From Hyphomicrobiaceae bacterium (GTDB lineage: Bacteria; Pseudomonadota; Alphaproteobacteria; Rhizobiales; Hyphomicrobiaceae), in NCBI GenBank assembly GCA_025351355.1, contig JANXWC010000059.1, positions 1 to 64,000 of the forward strand: DNA of 64,000 bases, given 5' to 3'. The notes under the pieces are model-generated. The model made no database searches. It worked only from the letters and a program-made list of their open reading frames with translations, and was not told the DNA's origin. A program made the position numbers and the translations under genes. Below are positions 35,747 through 43,923 of this stretch, piece after piece (within the stretch, counting starts at the first letter, position 1; every line of letters starts with the position of its first letter).

Positions 35747-36811
35747 TCAAGACTGCTTTTGGTCCTGAGTCTGTGTCTGTGTCTGTTTTTGTGACTGCGA
35801 TACTGGTGCAACATCTGGCGGTGACTTCGAGCCAATCGGCGCGTCCGTCGACTCTGCGGCCAACGCCGGCATTCGCTTGCGGAAAAAGGCATTATCGATT
35901 TCGGCGGTCAATCCGATCAGCGATTGTTGAACCCAGTCGTTGAATTCGTGCAGGCGAAGGTGCAAGGCGGGATCGCGAGCAGCCGTATGCAAACCTTCCG
36001 TCAATACTTCGCACGCTTCGAGGCACACATTGGTCGTGTGAAGTCCAAAGCCTCGGCGCAGCATTTCCAACGCGTCAGTCATCGAGCGAACGCAAAACCC
36101 GATGGCGCGCGGATGGCTCGGATTGAAGACCAGGAAGCGAGCAACACGTTGGGCATCAGCACCGGCCGGCTCCAAACGGTGGAAGACCTGATAGGCAGCC
36201 GCGGTACGCAGGATCGTCGACCAAAACACGAAATCGTCGGATTGGTCGGTACTAGCGCCCGTCGTCGCATTCTGCGCGAATTTGACGTCGAGCAAGCGGC
36301 TGGTCTGGTCGGCGCGCTCAATCATAAGCCCGAGTTTGAAAAATTCATAACCCTCGTCGCGGTATAGTGTGCTCTCGGCGATACCAATCTGGGCCAGACA
36401 GCCGGCGCGGATTTGCGCGCAGGTGCGCGGCAACTGCGAAAGCCTGATGTCTTCGGCATTGACGCGTTCGATCATGCTGTGAAAAACATTCAATTGCGCC
36501 CACATTTCCAACGGAATGAATGGACGCAAGGCGCGTGCATTTTCGCGGGCCCAACGGGTCGACGAGCGGATCGACCCTGGGTTTGCGACGTCCGTTAAGT
36601 AGAAGGCGATGATCGTATCGGCGGCCGGCTCGAAACGTTCGCGAAACCGCGCCTCATCGGTATGAAGTGTGAGCAGCCAATTCCAGCCCCGGTCCCTGTC
36701 GTAACCACCGAACGACGATTGCATTTCGACAATACGGGCGAGGCTGGCTACGCGTTCGAGATACCGCGCCAACCAGAAAAGGCATTCCGCATTGCGAGAA
36801 AGAAGCCTCAC
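35747..36811 (-). CDS. Alpha-E domain protein (COG2307)
   Basis: This 354-aa all-helical protein opens VRLLSRNAECLFWLARYLER, the hallmark of the alpha-E family, and carries a second signature AESTLYRDEGYEFFKLGLMIERAD near mid-protein (about residues 145-170). It starts at GTG 36811, and that start overlaps the stop of the ATP-grasp gene by 4 nt (GTGA); the open frame further upstream is antisense-like. The C-terminal tail is Gln/Thr/Ser-rich (SQSQKQTQTQTQDQKQS), unusual and probably disordered. No activity is known; the conserved coupling to ATP-grasp genes suggests an accessory or catalytic partner. Confidence 0.85.
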   Translation of the reverse strand: MRLLSRNAECLFWLARYLERVASLARIVEMQSSFGGYDRDRGWNWLLTLHTDEARFRERFEPAADTIIAFYLTDVANPGSIRSSTRWARENARALRPFIPLEMWAQLNVFHSMIERVNAEDIRLSQLPRTCAQIRAGCLAQIGIAESTLYRDEGYEFFKLGLMIERADQTSRLLDVKFAQNATTGASTDQSDDFVFWSTILRTAAAYQVFHRLEPAGADAQRVARFLVFNPSHPRAIGFCVRSMTDALEMLRRGFGLHTTNVCLEACEVLTEGLHTAARDPALHLRLHEFNDWVQQSLIGLTAEIDNAFFRKRMPALAAESTDAPIGSKSPPDVAPVSQSQKQTQTQTQDQKQS

Positions 36812-38286
36812 GTGTTGTCCACCAGCACCCAAGTGTCCTTGGTGCCGCCACCTTGCGACGAATTGACGATGATCGAACCTTCCTTGAGCGCGACACGCGT
36901 AAGCCCACCGGGCAGCACCCAAGTGTCGCGCCCAGTTATTGCATAGGGGCGCAAATCGACATGCCGCGGCTGAGCTCCGGTTTCCGTCAATGTGGGCGTC
37001 ACAGACAAATCAATCATGGGTTGGCTGATAAAATTTGCTGGATCGGCGCGAAGTTTATCAGCGGCATCAGCAAGTTCCGCCTTGGTTGACTTTGGGCCGA
37101 CAACGATGCCGTAGCCGCCGGATTCGCCAACCGGTTTCAAAACAAGCCGATCCAAATGGGCCAGGGTATAGGCGAGGCCGTCCGGCTCGCCGCAAATGTG
37201 GGTTTGGACATTCGCCAAGATGGGGTCTTCATCGAGGTAGTATTTGATGATGCGAGGCACGAACGCGTAAACCGCCTTATCGTCGGCAACGCCGGTGCCG
37301 ATCGCATTGGCAAGAGTGACTCTGCCTTGGCGAGCCGCCCGCAGCAAACCCGGTACCCCGAGCATTGAAGTAGGATTGAACGCTTCCGGGTCGAGGAAAT
37401 CATCATTGATGCGACGGTAGATGACATCGACCGGCTCTAACCCGCCGATCGTGTAGGCGTAAACGCGGTCGTTCTCGACGATTAAATCGCGTCCCTCGAC
37501 AAGCGGAACGCCCATTTCTCGGGCCAGAAACACGTGCTCGAAGTAAGCCGAATTGTAAATGCCGGGCGACAGCAGAACGACGCAGGGGTTGTCGACACCG
37601 GGTGGTGCGACCTCTCGCAACTTGATGAGCAGGCGTTCGCCGTAGTCGGAAACCGGACGCACTTTTAAGCCTTGCATCAGATCGGGGAAAGCGCGCTGCA
37701 TGAGATGTCGGTTCTCGACCACGTAGGATACGCCAGACGGGCTTCGGCCGTTATCCTCGAGCACGAGAAATTCGCCTGCGCGATCGCGCACGATGTCTGT
37801 ACCGTTGATGTGGATGTATGTGCCGCAGGGGAGATCAACCCCGATCATTTCCGGCCGGTAGCAACTGTTTTTGAGCACCAGATCGGCAGGAACGACACCA
37901 TCCTTCAAAATCTTGCGATCATGGTAGACGTCATGCAGAAACAGGTTAAGCGCCTTGACGCGCTGTATGACGCCGGATTCAATTGTGGCCCACGCGGTTG
38001 CCGACAGGACCCGAGGGATGACGTCAAATGGTAAGATCCGGTCGATGGCATCTTTATCGGTATAGACTGTGAATGTGATACCAAGATTAAACAACTCGCG
38101 CTCGGCGTCGGCCGCGCGTTGCCGAAGTAGACCCAGATCGCTGGTCTGCAGAGAATGCCAAAGGGGTGCCACGAGTTGGTTCGGCTGCTTGTCCGCCCCT
38201 AATAGCTCGCAGAAGAATTCGCGCGGATCATATCCGTCAAGGGCAGATACAGAATCAGGGTGCTTGAAGGCCGCAATTATCGCCAT
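36808..38286 (-). CDS. Circularly permuted type-2 ATP-grasp protein (COG2308)
   Basis: This 492-aa protein is the stand-alone ATP-grasp member of the cluster. Conserved segments are VLEDNGRSPSGVSYVVENR, YRRINDDFLDPEAF, NAIGTGVADDKAVYAFVP, LKPVGESGGYGIVVGP (the glycine-rich nucleotide loop) and NSSQGGGTKDTWVL. ATP-grasp enzymes join a carboxylate to an amine, so peptide or amide-bond formation is expected. The ATG at 38286 is used; a GTG seven codons earlier (38307) is an equal alternative. It couples to the alpha-E gene by a GTGA overlap. Confidence 0.85.
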   Translation of the reverse strand: MAIIAAFKHPDSVSALDGYDPREFFCELLGADKQPNQLVAPLWHSLQTSDLGLLRQRAADAERELFNLGITFTVYTDKDAIDRILPFDVIPRVLSATAWATIESGVIQRVKALNLFLHDVYHDRKILKDGVVPADLVLKNSCYRPEMIGVDLPCGTYIHINGTDIVRDRAGEFLVLEDNGRSPSGVSYVVENRHLMQRAFPDLMQGLKVRPVSDYGERLLIKLREVAPPGVDNPCVVLLSPGIYNSAYFEHVFLAREMGVPLVEGRDLIVENDRVYAYTIGGLEPVDVIYRRINDDFLDPEAFNPTSMLGVPGLLRAARQGRVTLANAIGTGVADDKAVYAFVPRIIKYYLDEDPILANVQTHICGEPDGLAYTLAHLDRLVLKPVGESGGYGIVVGPKSTKAELADAADKLRADPANFISQPMIDLSVTPTLTETGAQPRHVDLRPYAITGRDTWVLPGGLTRVALKEGSIIVNSSQGGGTKDTWVLVDNT

Positions 38287-38363
38287 CGGGGGATCCAAAA
38301 AGTTCACGCCGAGTACGATACTAGATCCCGACCGCTTGCGTTGTCATGTTTAAATTATAGCCG

Positions 38364-39473
38364 TCAGCTTCGGATGTGCAATTTTTTTAGGCTATCGCTC
38401 ACTTTCGTGCGCCACGTCGTGACCCCGGCACCGGTTTGAACCAGCGACCTTATATAATCGAGCTTGCGGGCAGCGGGAGGCGAAATGATAAAAGGATAGA
38501 GGTCTGGCTGGCCCATCGTGCGGTTTAAGCTGTTAACGGCAAAGGTAATGGGCAGCCACGCGGCCAAAAGTTCATCGATAGTCGTCATGGCGTACGGATC
38601 GCGAGCGATCTTGGCATTCATTCCGTGTTCGTTCTTCAGTCGCGGCGAGATCGTCATGCCAAAGGCAAAGCCCATTTCGAGGGTATCGACGATATGAAGG
38701 TAGTGCGCCCAGGTTTCGGCGAAATCTTCCCAGGGATGCATGGTGGCATAGCCGCTGACATAACTTTTCTGCCAGTCCGCAGGCGGTCCCGAAGTGTAGT
38801 AAGCGGCGAGCGCTGCAGCATAGTCCTTGCGTTCGTCGCCAAAGACGTCACGAAATCCTTCCAGGCGGTTATCATCCCTGACTAACCGATCCCAGTAAAA
38901 ATGACCCACTTCGTGTCGGAAGTGTCCTAGCAGGGTGCGATAGGGCTCGTGCAAGTTGACGCGAAGTCTCTCGCGTTCAGCGTCGTCGGCTTCACGAAGG
39001 GCAATCGTTATCTTGCCGCTGTCGTGGCCGGTCATGACTTGGCGATCGGCGGGATCATTCAGGAAATCGAACTCAAGGGGTTCCGGGCATTCGTCTTTGC
39101 GCAACGGCAGAGGGAGGCGCAACTTGATGAGTGAATAGAAGAGCCGACGCTTGGCCGTCTCCATCTTCACCCACAATGCGTGATTATGAGGATCGGTTAC
39201 GTCGGGGATGGTGCTGTTGTGCTGACAGGCGCGGCAGTAGGGATTCGCTGACGCAACGGTGATCAGCCAATTGCATGCACGATTTTCCCAGTTGGCACAG
39301 AAACGATACGGCACTTTGGAGTGTGCAAGTGCCGTCCAATGATTGCCGGCGGGCAAGACTGCGCTCAACAGCTGCTGGTCGGCGAGATAGCCAACCAACG
39401 AACCGCATTTTTCACACGACGTGTTTTCAAAATACAGCAGATTGGCGCATTTCTGACATTCGAAAAGCTTCAC
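38364..39473 (-). CDS. Putative zinc-ribbon metallopeptidase (DUF2248 type)
   Basis: This 369-aa protein starts VKLFECQKCANLLYFENTS, followed by CEKCG, a rubredoxin/zinc-ribbon N-terminus, with a second Cys pair in NPYCRACQH. The catalytic part contains HEVGHFYW (His187, Glu188, His191), an HExxH zincin motif, and EDFAETWAHYLH as the likely third-ligand helix. GTG at 39473 has GGGAAAGA upstream and starts at the ribbon. The family is often found with ATP-grasp/alpha-E/transglutaminase genes and here sits at the head of that cluster, 77 nt before the ATP-grasp gene. Peptidase activity is predicted, not shown. Confidence 0.85.
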   Translation of the reverse strand: MKLFECQKCANLLYFENTSCEKCGSLVGYLADQQLLSAVLPAGNHWTALAHSKVPYRFCANWENRACNWLITVASANPYCRACQHNSTIPDVTDPHNHALWVKMETAKRRLFYSLIKLRLPLPLRKDECPEPLEFDFLNDPADRQVMTGHDSGKITIALREADDAERERLRVNLHEPYRTLLGHFRHEVGHFYWDRLVRDDNRLEGFRDVFGDERKDYAAALAAYYTSGPPADWQKSYVSGYATMHPWEDFAETWAHYLHIVDTLEMGFAFGMTISPRLKNEHGMNAKIARDPYAMTTIDELLAAWLPITFAVNSLNRTMGQPDLYPFIISPPAARKLDYIRSLVQTGAGVTTWRTKVSDSLKKLHIRS

Positions 39474-39565
39474 CGGATCTTTCCCGTGTAATGAATTGTG
39501 GGTACCCTGCAACTCTCCATCGCTTGAGCGGTTCCAGCCCGCGTCAGACCGGGGTCCAGGCGATG

Positions 39566-39766
39566 ACGTCTGACGTTGCACAGATGGACGAAGTGGGCGC
39601 GCTCGGCAAAGCGGCGCGCGATGGCCGCGACATCATTGTGTGCACCCGCGCCAAGCGAGCCTCTGCACAATGTCAAGCCGTTGGCCGGCGAAGGAGCGGC
39701 CGCGAACAGCGTTGCAAAATCGGCCTCGCTCGACCACACCCGCCGCGCCGAAAGCGCCGAAAATTC
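39566..39766 (-). pseudogene. uxuA: Fragment of D-mannonate dehydratase gene
   Basis: A 67-codon minus-strand stretch reads SEADFATLFAAAPSPANGLT, then LCRGSLGAGAHNDVAAIARR and FAERAHFVHLCNVRR, matching the internal SPANGLTLCTGSLG...RIHFAHLRNV region of UxuA. On both sides the frame loses resemblance, and the N-terminal and C-terminal parts of the roughly 400-aa enzyme are absent. It is therefore a remnant of a deleted gene for hexuronate catabolism, lying between the metallopeptidase and the Hint-domain gene. Recognition is from the family's conserved segment; an alignment would settle it. Confidence 0.7.
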
Positions 39767-39808
39767 CCGAGTAGTCTTATGTGCAGACGTAGGCACGGAC
39801 CTACTCCA

Positions 39809-40831
39809 GTGACGATCAACCATCGTCACTGTGCCGCGCTTCGTCGCATCCGAATAGAGTGGTCGTCAACGGAGGGGTACCTCTCAACCGCCGTTGCTCT
39901 TCAAGCTGGCAATCTAGCTACTCTCTCGACAATCGCGGGCCGCATTGCGTGTGCATTCTACATCGTTTCGGATGCGGTTGCTCTCGCGGATGATCCGAAC
40001 ATCGAAAACTTGGCCGGACTGGCCGTCGATGCTGCAAGTTGCGGCGTGACACCGAAGTTCGGGCGACCCAAACCCAAGCCGGCAACGTGCAAGGCACCGA
40101 ATTCCTTCGACGGCGATACGATGGTCTGGATCAAGGAGGGCCTGAAGCAGATCAAGGATATCGAAGTCGGCGAGCAGGTGCTGGCTTGGGATCCAATCAC
40201 CATCGCGCCGGTGTTGAAACCGGTGGTGGGACTTTCTTCGCGCATCGCGGTGGGTGACGTCTACCGGCTCATCCTGAGCGATGCGGCTGGAAAACATTCG
40301 ACGACGACGGTCACGGGCAATCATCCCTACTTACTCGCGGCGAATGAGAATCAGCCTCCTCTTCTGTTGGCAGCAGACGACAACGGGTCAAACGATCCGA
40401 CAATTCTTCACATCGCCCCTGGCGGCGCCTGGAAGATCGTGCGCTACTTGAAACCCGGAGATAGAGTGCGCACTGCGCTCAACGGCGCCGTCATTGAGAA
40501 AGGGTTGATTCATTCCCCAACCACAGACTTCCTCACCGTAATTTCCATCGACCTGGAGCACAGCCCGCGCCGGGTTTACAACTTCGAAGTCGAAGGCCTT
40601 TACTCCTATGCTGTAGGAGCTTTGGGAGAGTGGGTACACAACGCAGGTTGGCCCACAGACAAGCTAAACAACATCATGGATCAAATTATCAAGCGCGAGA
40701 AGGATTTAAAACAGGACGCTTGCAAGCTACCCGAGTTTGGCCCTGGCCCAGACCGGAGCTCCCGACTAGGTCATCGACGCATAATTCGGAGGCTATGGAT
40801 CGAATTCTACAAACGTTTGGATCAACTGTAG
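39809..40831 (+). CDS. Hint-domain polymorphic-toxin tip, probable N-terminally truncated remnant
   Basis: The frame encodes a Hint (intein-like) domain: NSFDGDTMVWIKEGLKQIKD and VGEQVLAWDP form the N-terminal block, TVTGNHPYLL the histidine block, and YNFEVEGLYSYAVGALGEWV then HNAG the C-terminal block. Such domains sit before the toxic tip of RHS and other polymorphic toxins and release it by self-cleavage. About 65 residues follow HNAG (rich in Arg, e.g. RLGHRRIIRRLWIEFYKRLD) and could be a toxin, unrecognised. The start is uncertain: GTG 39809 is the first plausible one after the antisense region, and no export module is present. Confidence 0.6.
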   Translation: MTINHRHCAALRRIRIEWSSTEGYLSTAVALQAGNLATLSTIAGRIACAFYIVSDAVALADDPNIENLAGLAVDAASCGVTPKFGRPKPKPATCKAPNSFDGDTMVWIKEGLKQIKDIEVGEQVLAWDPITIAPVLKPVVGLSSRIAVGDVYRLILSDAAGKHSTTTVTGNHPYLLAANENQPPLLLAADDNGSNDPTILHIAPGGAWKIVRYLKPGDRVRTALNGAVIEKGLIHSPTTDFLTVISIDLEHSPRRVYNFEVEGLYSYAVGALGEWVHNAGWPTDKLNNIMDQIIKREKDLKQDACKLPEFGPGPDRSSRLGHRRIIRRLWIEFYKRLDQL

Positions 40832-40846
40832 TAGAAAGCGACCCAA

Positions 40847-41401
40847 ATGGCTTCTTTGATAAGTCTGATCACGAGAACTGGCGCACTGGTGACAAAAATT
40901 ACCTCGCACCGATTCAGCGAAGACAATGGCTTCCCCCTCGTGTCTGGCGCCGTGTTTGATAATTTGGATATGGCGGGTGTAATAATTAAAGAAATCGACT
41001 TCGAATTGTGCTCATTTGATGATAGCAACCTTGTTCATGCCTCCTTAACGTCGGTTCGTTTTTTTGGTGACATTATGATGGGAGCGGATTTTAGTGAATC
41101 TATCCTTTTAAATGTGGAGTTCTACGGTATCACAGGTTTGAATAATTCCTTCAGAAACGCATGCTTGAACAATGTTTAATTCAAGGGGGCTTGCTTTAAG
41201 GGAGCTGATTTCACAGGAGCGCAATTGAGAAACGTGAGATTTTCGCGGGACAACGTTGGCGGCACAACAGCACTTCAAGGCGCAAACCTTCTCAATGCGC
41301 AGTTTGATGCCGTCACGTTTGATGGGGTCGATTTTGATGGAGAAACCAAGTTTCCAGTTGATTTTGATGAGCGAAACAACCCGGGATTTAATTCCACCTA
41401 G
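40847..41401 (+). pseudogene. Pentapeptide-repeat protein gene broken by TAA
   Basis: From ATG 40847 the frame encodes degenerate pentapeptide repeats (AVFDNLDMAGVIIKEIDF, SFDDSNLVHASLTSVRFFGD) for 110 codons, then meets TAA at 41177-41179. The same frame continues without a shift for 73 more codons of clear repeats (FKGACFKGADFTGAQLRNV, LQGANLLNAQFDAVTFDGV) to a TAG at 41399. A single nonsense change therefore split a 184-codon gene. Pentapeptide proteins often serve as immunity proteins for polymorphic toxins, and this gene follows the Hint-toxin tip by 15 nt. The region is markedly more AT-rich than its surroundings, suggesting transfer. Confidence 0.75.
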
Positions 41402-41421
41402 GCAGGCGGAATACGCGTCCA

Positions 41422-42164
41422 ATGAGGCGATGGCGTTTTCTGGGTAATAAGCTATGGCAGGGCATCTTCAACCAGTCGCGGCTGGATTCGGTGGGCGTGT
41501 CCGGCGGGGCCTCCAGCTTCTTTTACTACGACGCTTACAACCGGCTGTTCACCGTCAACCTTCCGGACGCCGCCATCGGCGAGGCCCATCGCTACTACGA
41601 CGGCGACGATGTGGTACTGGAACGCCGCACCGTGTTCGGCACGCCCCGCTGGGCGCGCCGTGCGGACGTCGTGTGGGCATCCGAAGCGCCACTCTAAACG
41701 TACATGGGCCCAATGCCGAGCAGCCATTGGCCATGGAAATCTACTCCGCCGGCGCCGATCCAATCCCCGGCACCGGTCAGACCTACTACTACCACGCCGA
41801 CGCCGAAGGATCCGTGCGCCTTGTCACCGACGCCAATGCGCAGCCGGTCAACCGCTACGAGTATGATTCGTATGGCAAAAGACTGAGCGTCGTCGAATCC
41901 GTCTGGCAGCCCTACAGCTGGAAAGGCCGCGAATGGATCGGCGGCGGCGTCAACCAGTACTACAACCGCGCCAGATTCTACGACCCGGCGGTGGGACGGT
42001 TTACGTCAGAGGATCCGCTGGGGTTTGATGAGGAAGATTCAAATCAATTTGCGTTCGCGTGGAACAATATCAAGAACTGGAACGATGCCAGTGGCCTTTG
42101 CCCGAGTTGCGAGTATCCGCAATTTTGGATGGACCGGCCACAGCCCTCGAATGCGGTTGGTTAG
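41422..42164 (+). pseudogene. RHS repeat core fragment with frameshift
   Basis: Two overlapping frames together give the end of an RHS shell protein. Frame one (41422-about 41655) reads FFYYDAYNRLFTVNLPDAA and YYDGDDVVLERRTVFGTPRWARR. Another frame (about 41700-42164) continues VHGPNAEQPLAMEIYSAGA, YYYHADAEGSVRLVTDANA, then the RHS core signature YYNRARFYDPAVGRFTSEDP. The join lies near 41655-41700, where an indel must have occurred. A short unique tail of about 45 residues with CPSC follows. The N-terminal bulk of the roughly 1,400-aa protein is missing. It is a decayed remnant, not a working toxin. Confidence 0.8.
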
Positions 42165-42225
42165 TTCATCGCCGGCAGAGCCCCTGGGCGGCCGCCGGCA
42201 GTGCAATTAGCGTGAAACGAGCTCA

Positions 42226-42255
42226 AAACAACAAAAAGCCCGCTCAATGGCGGGC
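42226..42255 (-). terminator. Intrinsic terminator of tRNA-Gly
   Basis: Read on the minus strand, GCCCGC-CATTGA-GCGGGC (42238-42255) is a perfect 6-bp stem followed by TTTTTGTTGTTTTG. It lies 33 nt after the tRNA 3' end and is the natural end of that transcript. Confidence 0.75.
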
Positions 42256-42287
42256 CTTTGTATGTCGTTGACTTTGCTTAGAGAAAT

Positions 42288-42362
<75 letters not shown>

Positions 42363-42685
42363 GTCCTATTCTTATTCAACGGCCAACCGGCGCGCCGACG
42401 CCGTCTTATGCACAACGGGGAGGACCTTGGCAAGCACCTCTCTTGCAGTTGCACGCAGGCTCCAAAATTTATCGGCGGTTGCGGATCGGGAGCGCTTTAG
42501 TTCACCGCCGATGCTAGCCTCGTTGGCTAGGATCAAGCAGGACCGCGCGTACTTGCCGTTCGAGGGCGCGAGTGTGAGCACCGGCCTGTCGAAGCAGACA
42601 AGAGATTGCTGCCGGGGTATCTGGCTGTGCTTGCGACATCGGCCTTGATGCGCGCGAAGTTGACCCTGCTATTGGATTGCAAGCT
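42363..42685. other. Region between tRNA-Gly and the dehydrogenase gene
   Basis: This interval holds the promoter of the minus-strand tRNA. A 69-codon minus-strand frame (42372-42581) ending in SARRLAVE is open but starts from a non-ATG codon and matches no family known to me, so it is not called as a gene. Confidence 0.4.
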
Positions 42686-43660
42686 GTGAAAATCCTGCTG
42701 ACACACACGCCTGATATGCGAGCGAACTACTACGGCGAGCGTGCGCTGGAGGGGTTGAGAAGTCTCGCACAAGTGCTGCTGCATGAGGGGCCGTCGCCCC
42801 TTGCTGTGCAGGATCTCGTTGCTGCGGGACGTGATGCCGATGTGATCATTGCCGATCGCCTAACTTCCATGCCGGCGGAGGTTTTTGGTAAGCTTCCCAA
42901 GCTCAGGGCGTGCTTGCGCTGTGCAGTCGACATTCGAAATATCGACGTCGGGGCGGCGACTGGCGTTGGGGTGCTGATAACGCGAGCAAAGCCGGGGTTT
43001 GTCGAGTCCGTTACGGAACTGACGTTGGGTTTTCTCGTCGACTTGGCGCGTGGGGTTTCACGCGCGGCAAACGATTATCACAGAGATCGAGTGCCGCAGG
43101 TGCGGATGGGGCGTCAACTGTCTGGCAGCACCATCGGCATCATCGGCTATGGAAATATTGCAATGCAGCTCGCGCCGATCGTTGCTGCGCTCGGTATGAG
43201 CGTGCTGATCGCCGATCCGCATGTTCGGGTCGATGATGCGCGTTTCCAGCAGGTACCACTCGATCTATTACTGGCAGAGGCCGATCACGTCGTCTGCCTG
43301 GCAATCGCCACTGAAGCGACGGAAAATCTGATGAACGCGGCAGCATTTCGCCGCATGAAGCGAGACGCCGTGTTCATCAATGTTTCGCGCGGCAATCTGG
43401 TGGATGAAGCAGCGCTGATAGCAGCGTTAAACGATGGAACGATCGGCGGGGCGGCCATCGACGTTGGCAGGGCGGTCGATCAAATGCCAACTCCTGCGAT
43501 TGCCGCGCTTCCAAACGTCATTGCTACTCCGCACATTGGCGGCCTTACGCCCCCGGCAATCGAGGCGCAGGCGCTCGACACGGTCGAACAGGTCCGCGAA
43601 TTGATTGATGGCAAGGTGCCGCATGGCGCGGTCAATGGTGAATATTGGTCGCGTCGTTGA
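42686..43660 (+). CDS. D-isomer-specific 2-hydroxyacid dehydrogenase
   Basis: This 324-aa NAD-dependent dehydrogenase of the SerA/phosphoglycerate dehydrogenase superfamily has the Rossmann motif IGIIGYGNIAMQLA, the RGNLVDEAALIAAL segment with catalytic Arg upstream, and the catalytic His in IATPHIGGLTPPAIEAQ. The N-terminus VKILLTHTPDM follows GTG 42686, which is chosen over TTG 42677. Substrate is unknown; similar enzymes act on D-3-phosphoglycerate, glyoxylate or hydroxypyruvate. It is 263 nt before the polysaccharide locus and may not belong to it. Confidence 0.85.
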   Translation: MKILLTHTPDMRANYYGERALEGLRSLAQVLLHEGPSPLAVQDLVAAGRDADVIIADRLTSMPAEVFGKLPKLRACLRCAVDIRNIDVGAATGVGVLITRAKPGFVESVTELTLGFLVDLARGVSRAANDYHRDRVPQVRMGRQLSGSTIGIIGYGNIAMQLAPIVAALGMSVLIADPHVRVDDARFQQVPLDLLLAEADHVVCLAIATEATENLMNAAAFRRMKRDAVFINVSRGNLVDEAALIAALNDGTIGGAAIDVGRAVDQMPTPAIAALPNVIATPHIGGLTPPAIEAQALDTVEQVRELIDGKVPHGAVNGEYWSRR

Positions 43661-43676
43661 TGAGCGCGCTGGGGCT

Positions 43677-43699
43677 AAAACGATAGGCCTAATCGTTTA
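43677..43699 (+). terminator. Weak terminator-like palindrome after the dehydrogenase gene
   Basis: AAACGAT (43677-43683) and ATCGTTT (43692-43698) flank AGGCCTA. The arms pair perfectly and the right arm ends in TTT, but no longer T-tract follows, so termination efficiency is doubtful. Confidence 0.35.
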
Positions 43700-43923
43700 A
43701 AATACTGCAATAACAATGTGTTACTGATGATTTTTATGACGGGCCTCGGTCCAAGCTGGCCTGAATTGAAAGGCCGTAAGCGTTTCGCCTCGGCATCGCA
43801 GTTCGGCTGCGCGCGCATTTTGCTGGCGCCCGCCCGATCAAAAAGTTAGAGCAGCATCGGGCTGATGTGCATCGTTAACTTAAGAGGCATACAGACGGCG
43901 GCACTGGCAATTTTGAGGCGCGC

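Noticed and set aside
39275-39808. Upstream part of the long plus-strand frame that runs into the Hint domain
   Set aside because: It is antisense to the metallopeptidase start and to the uxuA remnant; protein-like sequence begins only near 39850, so this part is not taken as coding.
42372-42581. 69-codon minus-strand frame next to tRNA-Gly
   Set aside because: Non-ATG start, no family recognised, lies in the tRNA promoter region.
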